From Aliidiomarina halalkaliphila (GTDB lineage: Bacteria > Pseudomonadota > Gammaproteobacteria > Enterobacterales > Alteromonadaceae): a stretch of 64,000 nt of DNA. This document shows, piece by piece, positions 1-8,487 of the stretch. A program made the position numbers and the translations under genes. The stretch is from positions 372,001-436,000 of the forward strand of contig NZ_VJWL01000002.1 of assembly GCF_007096385.1 (NCBI RefSeq), written 5' to 3'. The notes beneath the pieces were generated by a model. It saw only the letters and a program-made list of their open reading frames with translations, was not told the origin of the DNA and made no database searches. How positions within the stretch are numbered: position 1 is the stretch's first letter; each line of letters opens with the position of its first letter.

Positions 1-841
1 CCTTACTAAAATGCACCGCACCGCCATGCACCACAACTTCCCCACGCTCTGGATAACGCGCAATCACTGGGCAGGCCACGGCTAAGGCGATATCAGACCA
101 ATCACAGGCACCGATACGCTGTTGTTGCCAATCATAAAACACATAATTACCGGGGCGGATTTCATCGGCACCAGGAAAGCTATCCATACGGCTACAGGTC
201 GGTGTGTCACCCACGGAAACACGGATTGAATCAGTAGGAATGGGAGAATCTGCCAGTAATTGCTGTAAGCGCTCTAAGCTCTCTTGATGCACTTGTGCGA
301 TGCCATGATCACCACGCGTAGTGTAGCTATTCCCAGCGTGCAACAGTATGCCCACGTGGCGCACTTGTGGAAGTTCATGGGCTGCTTTAAGCAACTCGTA
401 AATACGGCGAGACTCACGCCAAGAGATGCCGGTACGTCCGTAACCGGCATCGATTTCTACATAAAGGTCGATGGGGTGCATAAGTCGCTGCACGGTTTTC
501 AGGGCATCGATATGTTCGACCGTGAGCCCTAATGTTATCTCTCGGGCGAGGCGATTATAGGCGGGCAATTGGCGTGGGTTGAGTGGGATGGCAATCAAAA
601 TATCGCGCCAACCGGCATCCGCGAAGAGGCGTGCCATAGGTACCGACGACACTGCGATGGGTGTCTGCTCCGGCGGGCCAAACCATTTGCCAATCAACGG
701 CGATTGATGGGTTTTAAAATGGGGGCGCAGGTCAACACCTGCAGTCTGGGCCTTCTCCTGCATGCGTGCAATGTTGCGTTTGGCCTTGCGGCTATCCACA
801 ACCACTTCAGGGCCAGCAATAGTGTTCCAATTCATTTTCAT
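1..841 (-). CDS. D-threonine aldolase / D-serine dehydratase-like PLP enzyme (3' end outside window)
   Basis: About 280 residues are visible; the C-terminus lies beyond the left edge. The N-terminal part reads as an alanine racemase-type PLP barrel, with the motif RPHFKTHQ near residues 39-46 providing the Schiff-base lysine. The visible end (VVHGGAVHFSK) matches the start of the C-terminal metal-binding domain of the D-serine dehydratase/D-threonine aldolase family. The ATG at 841 has a GGAG about 10 bases upstream; a second ATG sits at 835. It begins five bases after the stop of the dehydratase-like gene and is probably co-transcribed with it. Substrate is not determinable: D-threonine, D-serine or D-threo-3-hydroxyaspartate are all possible. 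Confidence 0.8.
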   Translation of the reverse strand, partial: MKMNWNTIAGPEVVVDSRKAKRNIARMQEKAQTAGVDLRPHFKTHQSPLIGKWFGPPEQTPIAVSSVPMARLFADAGWRDILIAIPLNPRQLPAYNRLAREITLGLTVEHIDALKTVQRLMHPIDLYVEIDAGYGRTGISWRESRRIYELLKAAHELPQVRHVGILLHAGNSYTTRGDHGIAQVHQESLERLQQLLADSPIPTDSIRVSVGDTPTCSRMDSFPGADEIRPGNYVFYDWQQQRIGACDWSDIALAVACPVIARYPERGEVVVHGGAVHFSK

Positions 842-846
842 AGGAA

Positions 847-1836
847 CTATTCTCCTGTCCAAGGCACGCGATCAAGATCCACGTTGCCACCACTCAGAAT
901 TAATCCCAATCGTTTTCCTTGGAAAAGTTCAGGATACTTGCACACAGCAGCATAGACTACGGCCGAGGATGGCTCGACGATGACTTTAAGCGACTGCCAC
1001 AGAGCTTTCATGGCGCGAATTACCTCGATATCGGAGACCACTAAAATATCGCTTACGTAATCTTGTAGCACTGGAAATGTGTGCGTGCCAAGGCTCGTAA
1101 GTAAGCCGTCGCATATACTGCGTGGAGGCATCGCCGGTTGAATTGATCCGGTCTTAAAGCTTGCAGCGCCATCCGCGGCTAATTCCGGTTCTACGCCCCA
1201 CACGGGAATTCCTTGGCTGTGCGCTATCATCGCAGTACCGCTAAGGAGGCCTCCGCCACCAAGCGGCGCCAGAATACCATCTAACTCTGGCTGTGACTTG
1301 ATTAGTTCAAGCGCGGCAGTTCCCTGACCGGCAATAATGAGCGGGTGGTTATAGGGCGGAATAAACTGCATGGCACTGGTGGCTTGCCAATGGGCCACTT
1401 GCGCTTCCCGGGCTGCCATCCCTGGTTCTATTTCGGTGATGTGAGCGCCATAGCGGGCAATATTCTGTTTTTTCACCTTAGGTGCATTGGTGGGTACGGC
1501 CACATGTACCGGAACGCCAAGGAGCTGGCCCGCGTGGGCGAGGGCGGCGCCATGATTGCCTGAAGAAACCGTATACACGCCCGCTTGTCGTTGTTCCGCC
1601 GTAAGGTGAAGTAGGGCATGACAGGCGCCCCGGAACTTAAAGGCACCGGTCTTTTGCAGGTTTTCGCATTTGAACCACAGTTGGGTACCGGCAGAAGCGC
1701 CACCTACCGCCTGATCTAAGCAAGGGCTATTTAGCACAGGCGTTTGCACGATGTAGGATGCGATTAACTTTTCTGCTCGCAGAATCAAATTTAGATTCAA
1801 ATCATCTGCGCCTGCAATATGCTGCCAACCGGTCAA
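847..1836 (-). CDS. PLP-dependent serine/threonine dehydratase-like enzyme (fold type II)
   Basis: 329 residues, the length of catabolic threonine dehydratases and serine racemases without an ACT regulatory domain. The PLP lysine is in AFKFRGA (K67), the substrate loop is SSGNHGAA and the phosphate-binding loop is LGGGGLLSG. This predicts alpha,beta-elimination of ammonia from a beta-hydroxy amino acid in the cytoplasm. The only reasonable start is a TTG at 1836, downstream of an in-frame stop; no strong Shine-Dalgarno sequence is seen. It is followed five bases later by a D-threonine aldolase/D-serine dehydratase-like gene, an unusual pairing. Alternatives are threonine ammonia-lyase, serine racemase or L-threo-3-hydroxyaspartate ammonia-lyase. 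Confidence 0.85.
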   Translation of the reverse strand: MTGWQHIAGADDLNLNLILRAEKLIASYIVQTPVLNSPCLDQAVGGASAGTQLWFKCENLQKTGAFKFRGACHALLHLTAEQRQAGVYTVSSGNHGAALAHAGQLLGVPVHVAVPTNAPKVKKQNIARYGAHITEIEPGMAAREAQVAHWQATSAMQFIPPYNHPLIIAGQGTAALELIKSQPELDGILAPLGGGGLLSGTAMIAHSQGIPVWGVEPELAADGAASFKTGSIQPAMPPRSICDGLLTSLGTHTFPVLQDYVSDILVVSDIEVIRAMKALWQSLKVIVEPSSAVVYAAVCKYPELFQGKRLGLILSGGNVDLDRVPWTGE

Positions 1837-1928
1837 GAGTTTACCCCGCTTACTGGTGGATTCTGCCTATTAAGAGTACACTAAGCACCTGTTCGCAGAC
1901 CAGTTTTGTTTCGTACAAGGAGTTCTCC

Positions 1929-2531
1929 ATGGATACGCTTACGGCGGCCATTACGCTGTTATTGATTATGAATCCACTGGGTAACCTACCCATTTTCATT
2001 TCCGTGTTGCGCCATGTCGATCCTAAGCGTCGCAAAAAAGTACTAATCCGTGAGCTCTTATTCGCACTCTTCTTTATGTTGTTGTTTCTGTATTTAGGAA
2101 CAAGCTTACTGGCATGGCTTGGTTTACGCCAAGAAGCGGTTAGTATTGCGGGGGGTATTATCCTGTTTATCATCGCCCTGCGACTTATCTTCCCGCAACC
2201 CGGTGGAGTGTTGGGGTTACCCGCGGGTGACGAACCTTTTATTGTGCCTTTGGCGATTCCACTGATTTCCGGCCCTTCATTGTTGGCAGCCTTGTTGCTA
2301 TTGGCCAATAATTCCCCGGATCGGATGTTCGATTGGACGCTCGCCAGCGTGATTGCTTGGGGTATTTCCGCCACCATCTTAATGTTTAGCAGCTTCTTCT
2401 TACGAGCTCTTGGACAGCGCGGTCTAAATGCGATTGAGCGTTTGATGGGTATGATTCTTGTCATGATTGCGGTGCAAATGTTCCTCGACGGTATTATGGC
2501 GTATGTGGATAAAGCAGGAGCGGTCGGCTAA
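1929..2531 (+). CDS. yhgN: MarC/UPF0056 family inner membrane protein YhgN
   Basis: 200 residues with about six hydrophobic segments and no soluble domain. The N-terminal IMNPLGNLPIF and the C-terminal ERLMGMILVM are typical of the MarC family, and the closest match I know is E. coli YhgN (197 residues). The biochemical role of the family is not established; the old link to multiple antibiotic resistance is not supported. ATG at 1929 has an AAGGAG eight bases upstream and was preferred over longer in-frame starts. The stop overlaps the next start by one base (TAATG), so it is translationally coupled to yjaG. Confidence 0.9.
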   Translation: MDTLTAAITLLLIMNPLGNLPIFISVLRHVDPKRRKKVLIRELLFALFFMLLFLYLGTSLLAWLGLRQEAVSIAGGIILFIIALRLIFPQPGGVLGLPAGDEPFIVPLAIPLISGPSLLAALLLLANNSPDRMFDWTLASVIAWGISATILMFSSFFLRALGQRGLNAIERLMGMILVMIAVQMFLDGIMAYVDKAGAVG

Positions 2532-3118
2532 TGAGCAAAAAAGATACCTTTCAGCGTATTCGCGCCCTCGAGTTACCTCAACAGGGGGTACTGGCCGCAT
2601 ATTTATGTGAACGCATGCTGCCCAACTACCAGCATTTTCATGAGTTGACCGAATTCGGCGAGCCCAGCGTTTTGCGCGGTGCGCTAGACGCTGTATGGGA
2701 TAAGCTTGCGGTAAACAAGCGAACCGATTGGCAGCGCTGGCAAGAGAAGCTCGAAGAGGTCACGCCCACTGAGCAAGCCTACGATGTGCTCGGCGTGTTT
2801 CCAGCCATTGCTGCGTGTACCGGCCTCAGCAGCTTGCTGCAAGGGATTGAAGAGAAAGATGGAGCGTCGCTGTTGGATGTGTCGAAGATTTCTCAGGGAG
2901 CCGTGTCACACTATCTTGAACTGGGCGAGTTTAGCCATATCGACGACGCTGGACTGCGCGAACAAGCCATCGCCGAACATCCCCTGAGCTTGTATGAAAT
3001 AGAGATTCAACAATCCATGTTGGCCTACTTAGAAGACTCTGCTGTTATCGACAAAGCGCTTATTCGAGAAGTGCGCGGCATTGCTCGAGACGAAGGCATG
3101 TCGAATCTGGGTATCTAA
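2531..3118 (+). CDS. yjaG: DUF416 family protein YjaG
   Basis: 195 residues, predicted cytoplasmic and mostly helical. It matches E. coli YjaG (DUF416), notably YLCERMLPNY near the N-terminus, GVFPAIAAC in the middle and EGMSNLGI at the C-terminus. No enzymatic motif is visible and the family has no assigned function. Its start overlaps the yhgN stop in TAATG, so the two are probably one transcript. There is no obvious terminator before the convergent yhhL gene. Confidence 0.9.
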   Translation: MSKKDTFQRIRALELPQQGVLAAYLCERMLPNYQHFHELTEFGEPSVLRGALDAVWDKLAVNKRTDWQRWQEKLEEVTPTEQAYDVLGVFPAIAACTGLSSLLQGIEEKDGASLLDVSKISQGAVSHYLELGEFSHIDDAGLREQAIAEHPLSLYEIEIQQSMLAYLEDSAVIDKALIREVRGIARDEGMSNLGI

Positions 3119-3144
3119 CTCGCTAAAAAAGCGGCTTTGGGATT

Positions 3145-3426
3145 TTACGCGCGCGGCGTACCTGCGTTGCGCTTCTGCAATACCATCATCCAACCGACCA
3201 CACCGAATAAAAAAATCGCCCCGTAATCCTTACCTGTTGGGTGCACATGGGCATGAAACGCTGCGTAAAAAATCAGCATTTGCAGCAGATGCAACACCAC
3301 CAAAATACCTAATAACAAGACGAATAGTCCGAATGCCTGACCAGGAAATGGGACCACTAAGTTGGCCAACAGAAGAATCCAAATCAAACTAAATATTATT
3401 TGGCCGATGATAATGACAGCGCGCAT
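3145..3426 (-). CDS. yhhL: DUF1145 family small membrane protein (YhhL-like)
   Basis: 93 residues with three predicted membrane segments (about 3-25, 30-53 and 68-85) and a cluster HAHVHPTGKD between the second and third. This fits DUF1145; E. coli YhhL occupies the same place beside rsmD. It starts 18 bases after the rsmD stop, so it is probably the second gene of an rsmD-yhhL unit. Function is unknown. Confidence 0.85.
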   Translation of the reverse strand: MRAVIIIGQIIFSLIWILLLANLVVPFPGQAFGLFVLLLGILVVLHLLQMLIFYAAFHAHVHPTGKDYGAIFLFGVVGWMMVLQKRNAGTPRA

Positions 3427-3444
3427 CGCGGCTCCTTAGGTCAG

Positions 3445-4032
3445 TTATTGAACGTGGTATAGTCGGCAGCACACTTGCCCTGCTAACTTCTCGCGGTGAA
3501 GACGCCAATTTTCTGGTGTTTCATAGGGGAGTGGGTGCTCACTTTCTACGTAAACCCAACTGCCGTTGCTTAGGGCGTTCGCGCTCACTAATTGCGGAAT
3601 CACCTGAGCTAATAGGTTTTGATGAAAGGGCGGATCGAGAAATACCAAATCATAGGGGATTTGTGGCGTTTTCAGATAACTTTGTATATCACCCTTATGC
3701 ACTTCGCTGATGGTTTCCGCCTCTAATCGCCTTAGGTTGTCAGAAAGTTGCGCTGCCGCTGGTGCGGAACGCTCAACGAATACCGCATAGGCTGCTCCCC
3801 GTGACAGTGCTTCCATACCTAAGCTTCCCGCCCCGGCAAATGCGTCAAGGACTCGTGCCCCAGCGCACTCAAATTGCAGCCAATTAAAGAGTGTTTCTTT
3901 GAGGCGATCCGTGGTGGGCCTCAGCCCTTCGAGATCGAGAACCGGCAACTTGCGACCACGCCAACGACCGCCAATGATTCGAATTTGGCCGGCGGCTTTT
4001 AACGTTCTTTTTGAGGGTCGAGTTGGGCGCAT
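3445..4032 (-). CDS. rsmD: 16S rRNA (guanine(966)-N(2))-methyltransferase RsmD
   Basis: Methylates G966 of 16S rRNA using S-adenosylmethionine. The SAM-binding loop is DAFAGAGSLGMEAL, and the catalytic signature of N2-guanine/N6-adenine methyltransferases, DPPF, follows later. The N-terminal region IRIIGGRWRGRKL is typical of the family. ATG at 4032 gives 195 residues (E. coli 198) and has GGAG five bases upstream; a 26-residue N-terminal extension up to 4110 is open but lacks family similarity. It is divergent from ftsY, as in E. coli. Confidence 0.93.
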   Translation of the reverse strand: MRPTRPSKRTLKAAGQIRIIGGRWRGRKLPVLDLEGLRPTTDRLKETLFNWLQFECAGARVLDAFAGAGSLGMEALSRGAAYAVFVERSAPAAAQLSDNLRRLEAETISEVHKGDIQSYLKTPQIPYDLVFLDPPFHQNLLAQVIPQLVSANALSNGSWVYVESEHPLPYETPENWRLHREKLAGQVCCRLYHVQ

Positions 4033-4170
4033 AGTGTCTCCAAAATTGGCAACTAGTGTACCTTGCTTCGCCGTTACAGCAAAGCCTAATGGCGTACACA
4101 AAGCAGCCACTCCGTGCTACTATGCGGTCTTCTTTTATTTTTCTATTTCTTTGAATTGGGCGTTGCAGGT

Positions 4171-5418
4171 ATGACAGAAAAACGGTCTATATTTTCCTCG
4201 TGGTTTGGTCGTAAAAACAAAGACGAGCCTGAATCTGAGAAACCTCAGGACGAGTCCTCGGTCGAGCAAGAGCCCTCAGTTCAGGAAGAGCCCTCAGCCA
4301 AGCAAGAGCCCTCAGCCAAGCAAGAGCCGTCAGCCAAGCAAGAGCCCTCAGCTCAGGAAGAGCCCTCAGCTGAACAAGAGCCCCCAGTGGACGAAGCACC
4401 CAGTTCGCAAGCGCAAGGCCCAAGCGCCGCCGAAGATGCGGCGGTAGCCATGGCTGAATCGGCAGCACGCAGTAATCAAACGCAAGAGCGCCCGGGAAAG
4501 ACATCCTGGTGGCAGAGACTTCGTGACGGTCTTAAGAAAACCTCTAGCTCGGTTGGCTCAGGCCTTGCCAATATCTTTGTAGGTAAGAAGATTGACGATG
4601 AGCTATTTGAAGACTTAGAAACGCAGTTGCTCATGGCGGATGTGGGCGTGGATACCACCTCAAAAATCATTGATGACTTGACGCAGCACGCCTCACGCAA
4701 AGAGTTAAAAGACGCAGAATTGCTCTACGGAAAGCTCAAAGAAGATATGGCAGCTATGTTAGCGCCGGTGAGTGTCCCCTTAGATACAAGTTCAAGCACA
4801 GGGCCCTTTGTCATTTTAATGGTGGGCGTCAATGGCGTGGGTAAAACCACCACTATTGGTAAGTTGGCGCGTCAATTTCAAAGTGAGGGAAAATCCGTAA
4901 TGCTCGCTGCGGGTGATACGTTCCGTGCCGCTGCAGTAGAGCAGTTACAGGTTTGGGGCGAACGCAATAGCATTCCAGTGGTTGCCCAACACACGGGTGC
5001 CGATAGTGCATCGGTTATTTTCGATGCGGTGCAGGCAGCAAAAGCTCGTGGTGTTGATATACTGATTGCAGATACCGCAGGACGTTTACAGAATAAAGCG
5101 AACTTAATGGAAGAGCTGAAAAAAATCGTGCGAGTGATGAAGAAACTCGATCCCGATATGCCCCATGAAGTGCTGTTGACCCTCGACGCAGGAACCGGTC
5201 AGAATGCCATCAGCCAAACCAAGTTATTTAAAGAAGCTGTGGGTGTGAGCGGTTTGGTGATGACCAAACTCGATGGTACGGCTAAAGGTGGAATTATTTT
5301 TGCCCTTGCCAATCAATTTGGTATTCCCATTCGCTATATTGGTGTAGGTGAAAGCTTGGAAGATTTGCGACCATTTCATGCCGATGAATTTGTCGACGCA
5401 CTCTTTGCAAACGACTAG
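4171..5418 (+). CDS. ftsY: Signal recognition particle receptor FtsY
   Basis: SRP receptor GTPase that docks ribosome-SRP complexes at the inner membrane. Using ATG 4171 the protein has 415 residues: a short basic/aromatic N-terminus (MTEKRSIFSSWFGRK), an acidic low-complexity A domain to about residue 105, then the NG GTPase domain. G motifs are GVNGVGKT (219-226), DTFRAAAVEQ, DTAGRLQ and TKLDGTAKGG. The start matches the E. coli FtsY N-terminus better than the longer reading from 4114, although the Shine-Dalgarno sequence is weak. The A domain contains a tandem 18-bp repeat. ftsE starts 39 bases downstream, so this is the head of ftsY-ftsE-ftsX. Confidence 0.96.
   Translation: MTEKRSIFSSWFGRKNKDEPESEKPQDESSVEQEPSVQEEPSAKQEPSAKQEPSAKQEPSAQEEPSAEQEPPVDEAPSSQAQGPSAAEDAAVAMAESAARSNQTQERPGKTSWWQRLRDGLKKTSSSVGSGLANIFVGKKIDDELFEDLETQLLMADVGVDTTSKIIDDLTQHASRKELKDAELLYGKLKEDMAAMLAPVSVPLDTSSSTGPFVILMVGVNGVGKTTTIGKLARQFQSEGKSVMLAAGDTFRAAAVEQLQVWGERNSIPVVAQHTGADSASVIFDAVQAAKARGVDILIADTAGRLQNKANLMEELKKIVRVMKKLDPDMPHEVLLTLDAGTGQNAISQTKLFKEAVGVSGLVMTKLDGTAKGGIIFALANQFGIPIRYIGVGESLEDLRPFHADEFVDALFAND
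4264..4389 (+). repeat. Seven tandem 18-bp units inside ftsY
   Basis: Seven head-to-tail in-frame 18-base units, consensus (A/C)AGCAAGAGCCCTCAGCC. Each encodes a hexapeptide of the type KQEPSA. Units 3-5 are nearly identical at base level; the outer ones are more diverged. They form most of the acidic A domain of FtsY. Because the unit is a multiple of three, copy-number change would lengthen or shorten the linker without a frameshift. Confidence 0.95.
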
Positions 5419-5457
5419 CACTTCGCAAAAGCGATAATAACAATAAGGCACTAGCCC

Positions 5458-6159
5458 ATGATCCGCTTTGAACAAGTCAGTAAAACATACCCCGGGGGCT
5501 TTCAAGCTCTCAAAAAGGTGAGCTTTGCCCTCGAATCTGGCGAGCTTGCGTTTCTGACCGGGCATTCCGGGGCAGGTAAAAGTACTTTATTGCGATTAGT
5601 CGCGTTGATGGAGCGGCCTTCTGTCGGGCGAGTACTCATTAACGGTCATGACTTGAATAAAATCACCCGTAAGCAAATCCCGTATTTGCGGCGCGACATC
5701 GGCATGATCTTCCAAGACCATCGGCTGCTGATGGATAAAACCGTGTTTGATAATGTGGCGTTACCTTTGTATATCGAGGGGTACACGCAAGCGGAAGCGA
5801 AAAAGCGGGTGCAGGCGGCGTTGGATAAAGTGGGCCTCGCGGGCCATGAACGCAAGTTCCCGATTATGTTATCAGGGGGTGAGCAACAGCGCGTGGGTAT
5901 TGCCCGGGCGATAGTGAACAAGCCTCCCTTACTACTCGCCGATGAACCCACCGGGAATCTAGATCCTAAGTTATCGCTCGAGATTATGAGTTTATTTGAG
6001 TCGTTTCACCAAGTGGGTGTGTCAGTGTTGATTGCAACGCACGACTTGGCTTTGGTGGCTCGCATGCGCCATCGTAACTTGGTGTTAAAAGACGGTCACA
6101 TGATCGATGACGGTTTAGCTTCGGGTGGCTATGACCCGCTCACGGAGGAGGACTACTAA
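5458..6159 (+). CDS. ftsE: Cell division ATP-binding protein FtsE
   Basis: ABC-type ATPase partner of FtsX at the division site. 233 residues with Walker A GHSGAGKS (35-42), signature LSGGEQQR (138-145) and Walker B LLLADE (158-163) followed by PTGNLD. ATP turnover is thought to drive conformational change through FtsX to EnvC and periplasmic amidases. The E. coli protein is 222 residues, so this has a slightly longer C-terminus. Its stop overlaps the ftsX start by one base (TAATG). Confidence 0.96.
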   Translation: MIRFEQVSKTYPGGFQALKKVSFALESGELAFLTGHSGAGKSTLLRLVALMERPSVGRVLINGHDLNKITRKQIPYLRRDIGMIFQDHRLLMDKTVFDNVALPLYIEGYTQAEAKKRVQAALDKVGLAGHERKFPIMLSGGEQQRVGIARAIVNKPPLLLADEPTGNLDPKLSLEIMSLFESFHQVGVSVLIATHDLALVARMRHRNLVLKDGHMIDDGLASGGYDPLTEEDY

Positions 6160-7145
6160 TGGGCTTCCTAAAACGTGGTCAGGATACTCGGCAAGGCGCC
6201 CGCAGCGTACAAATCTCGCGCTGGCGCCGGTTTGTCATGTTCTGGGCGAATAATGCTCAACAAGCTATTGGTAGTTTGGGTGAGTTAGCGCGCACGCCAT
6301 GGGCGTCGTTGATGACCATTGCGGTACTCGGGTTGAGCCTCACCTTGCCTTCAACCTTGTACGTGGTGGTGAAAAATAGCCAAGCGGTAAGTGCCGAGTG
6401 GGATACCGCTGCGGAAATCAGTTTATTTTTACGTAAAGACTTACAAACTCAGGAATTACAAGGGTTTCGTGAGCGCGTACGCTTATTAGAGCAAGTAGAG
6501 TCTATTACCTTTGTCGATCGGGATAGCGCCCTGCGAGAGTTTCGCGAAAGCAGTGGATTTGGCAGCGCTATAGATTACCTGCAAACCAATCCGTTACCCG
6601 ATGTACTCATTGTAGTGCCTGTGCCGGAGCATCGCAGCGCAGATAGGGCAAGGCAATTACTGGAACAACTTGAGAAAGAGCGGGAGGTCACTTCTGCCAC
6701 CCTCGATCTGCAGTGGTTAGAGCGACTGCAAGCGCTCGTGCGTGTGATTGAGAACAGTTTTGCTGGCTTGGGTTTGTTGTTGTGTATCGCTGTGGTGCTC
6801 ATTGTTGGGAATACGATTCGTTTGGCTATTTTGAATCGCCGCGATGAAATCATGATTATGAAGCTGGTTGGGGCAACCGACGGCTATATTCAACGACCGT
6901 TTTTATATACGGGCTTCTGGTATGGCGTGATCGGTGGGGTGATTGCATGGATTGCCACAACCTTGTTGATCTGGTGGATTAGCGCCTCAGTGGTGCGATT
7001 AACCGCCTTATACGATAGTAAGTTTCGCCTGCAAGGGCTGGATTTTAATGACATGATGGTGGTGTGGGGTATCGCGATTGGCCTTGGTTTATTGGGCTCA
7101 TGGATTGCCGTTCGTCGCCATGTAGCTGCCATTGAACCCCGATAA
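6159..7145 (+). CDS. ftsX: Cell division protein FtsX
   Basis: 328 residues, with one membrane segment near 50-70, a periplasmic loop of about 130 residues and three further segments in the C-terminal half (around 205-225, 250-275 and 298-318). This is the FtsX four-pass topology, where the large loop binds EnvC. VGNTIRLAILNRRDEI and the following KLVGAT are typical of the cytoplasmic coupling region. An SD-like GGAGGA precedes the ATG inside the end of ftsE. The cognate envC gene also lies in this window. Confidence 0.95.
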   Translation: MGFLKRGQDTRQGARSVQISRWRRFVMFWANNAQQAIGSLGELARTPWASLMTIAVLGLSLTLPSTLYVVVKNSQAVSAEWDTAAEISLFLRKDLQTQELQGFRERVRLLEQVESITFVDRDSALREFRESSGFGSAIDYLQTNPLPDVLIVVPVPEHRSADRARQLLEQLEKEREVTSATLDLQWLERLQALVRVIENSFAGLGLLLCIAVVLIVGNTIRLAILNRRDEIMIMKLVGATDGYIQRPFLYTGFWYGVIGGVIAWIATTLLIWWISASVVRLTALYDSKFRLQGLDFNDMMVVWGIAIGLGLLGSWIAVRRHVAAIEPR

Positions 7146-7200
7146 TTACCCAGGAAAGCATTCTGTCATCAAATGGTTACAAAGGGATGTTACAACAGGC

Positions 7201-7228
7201 TTGCAACCCAGTTAAGAATTGCTAGAAT
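7201..7228 (+). promoter_or_regulatory. Candidate sigma-70 promoter for rpoH
   Basis: TTGCAA at 7201-7206, a 16-base spacer and TAGAAT at 7223-7228. A start near 7235 would leave a 5' leader of about 110 nucleotides before the rpoH ATG. In E. coli the rpoH leader takes part in heat-dependent translation; no comparable stable structure was established here by eye. Confidence 0.5.
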
Positions 7229-7345
7229 GAGGGTCCACTGGGGATCAGGGAATCGGCTCGATGAGCGATCCAAAACGGAAACTTTTCGTAATTTAAAGGG
7301 TCCAAACTGAGTCTCCAAACATCGCTTGAAGTAGTGAGGAAAGCA

Positions 7346-8200
7346 ATGACTGCACATACTCAATCCATGGCTATAATGGTCCCTAAAACAGGGAGCCTCG
7401 AGTCATATATCGCGTCGGTGAATAGCATTCCGATGCTTAGTGCAGAAGAAGAGAAATCACTGGCCGAGCGTTTACAGCAAGATGGCGACTTACAAGCTGC
7501 AAAGCAGTTGATTATGTCGCATCTGCGCTTTGTAGTTCATGTTGCCCGTAGTTATCAGGGATATGGGCTGCCGCAGGCGGATCTTATCCAAGAGGGTAAT
7601 ATTGGGCTCATGAAAGCGGTAAAACGCTTTGACCCAACCGTGGGTGTTCGCCTGGTCTCTTTTGCCGTGCACTGGATTAAAGCTGAAATTCACGAGTACG
7701 TGTTACGTAACTGGCGTATCGTGAAAGTCGCAACCACCAAAGCACAACGTAAATTATTCTTTAATCTTCGCAAAGCCAAGAAGCGTTTGGGCTGGTTTAC
7801 TCACGATGAAGTAAACACGGTAGCCCAAGAACTTGGTGTCAGTAGCGCCGAAGTAATGGAAATGGAGTCGCGCATGAGCGCCCATGATGCCGCCTTCGAT
7901 GCCTTTGCGGACGATGACGATGGCGATGCGGTATTTGCGCCGTCGCAATATCTTGAAGACAAGTCGGCCGATGTGGCTGCTCGTGTCGAGGCAGATAACT
8001 GGGAACAACATGCGAGTCAGCGTTTGGCCCATGCCTTGGCTAGTCTCGATGAGCGCAGCCAACACATTGTGCGAGCACGTTGGTTAGACGACAACAAAGT
8101 CACCTTGCATGACTTAGCGGCTGAGTACCAAGTATCTGCCGAGCGAATTCGTCAGCTTGAGCAAAACGCAATGAAGAAATTGCGTTCTGCAATGCTCTAA
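7346..8200 (+). CDS. rpoH: RNA polymerase heat-shock sigma factor RpoH (sigma-32)
   Basis: 284 residues, identical in length to the E. coli protein. Region 2 is almost invariant ([40 protein letters not shown]), followed by the RpoH box RKLFFNLRK, which distinguishes sigma-32 from other group members. The C-terminal region 4 helix-turn-helix contains [19 protein letters not shown] at 7346 is supported by GAGGA five bases upstream; an in-frame GTG at 7334 is less likely. It follows ftsX, as in E. coli, but has its own promoter-like sequence. Confidence 0.96.
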   Translation: MTAHTQSMAIMVPKTGSLESYIASVNSIPMLSAEEEKSLAERLQQDGDLQAAKQLIMSHLRFVVHVARSYQGYGLPQADLIQEGNIGLMKAVKRFDPTVGVRLVSFAVHWIKAEIHEYVLRNWRIVKVATTKAQRKLFFNLRKAKKRLGWFTHDEVNTVAQELGVSSAEVMEMESRMSAHDAAFDAFADDDDGDAVFAPSQYLEDKSADVAARVEADNWEQHASQRLAHALASLDERSQHIVRARWLDDNKVTLHDLAAEYQVSAERIRQLEQNAMKKLRSAML

Positions 8201-8218
8201 CGCCGCTGTAATACAATC

Positions 8219-8473
8219 ATGAAATGCCGGATGGGGTGCGGTGCGTGTTGCATCGCACCATCCATTTCTAGCCCAATCCCCGGAATGCCTCAAGGCAAAC
8301 CTGCCAACACCCGCTGTGTACAATTAACCGACGACAATCTCTGCGCATTGTTTGGGCAACCAGAACGGCCCTTGGTGTGTGAACAGTTTCAAGCCCAAGC
8401 CGATATTTGCGGCACTAGCCGCGATGAAGCCCTCATTTTGCTTTCCGATCTTGAACAAGCCACCCTCAGTTAA
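8219..8473 (+). CDS. Small YkgJ-like cysteine-cluster protein
   Basis: 84 residues. The N-terminus holds the CxxxCxxCC cluster (CRMGCGACC, residues 3-11), with further cysteines at about 33, 42, 54 and 64, fitting the YkgJ family annotated as zinc- or iron-chelating. The function is not established. No good Shine-Dalgarno sequence is seen before the ATG. It sits 18 bases after rpoH and 14 bases before the serine hydrolase gene, so read-through from rpoH is likely. Confidence 0.75.
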   Translation: MKCRMGCGACCIAPSISSPIPGMPQGKPANTRCVQLTDDNLCALFGQPERPLVCEQFQAQADICGTSRDEALILLSDLEQATLS

Positions 8474-8487
8474 CTAATCTAAACAGC

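Noticed and set aside
1850-2464. 204-codon open frame on the minus strand
   Set aside because: Antisense shadow of yhgN; basic, low-complexity translation without recognisable motifs.
4033-4110. 26-residue N-terminal extension of RsmD
   Set aside because: Absent from the family, and ATG 4032 has a good ribosome site.
4264-4389. CRISPR-like tandem repeat
   Set aside because: Units are contiguous without unique spacers, in frame and protein-coding.
4187-4504. 105-codon minus-strand frame and an 80-codon plus-strand frame made of repeats
   Set aside because: Both are alternate readings of the 18-bp repeat in ftsY; repeat length divisible by three keeps all frames open.
7146-7345. rpoH leader thermosensor
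   Set aside because: Short complementary pieces such as GGATC/GATCC exist, but none convincingly covers the start codon by eye.
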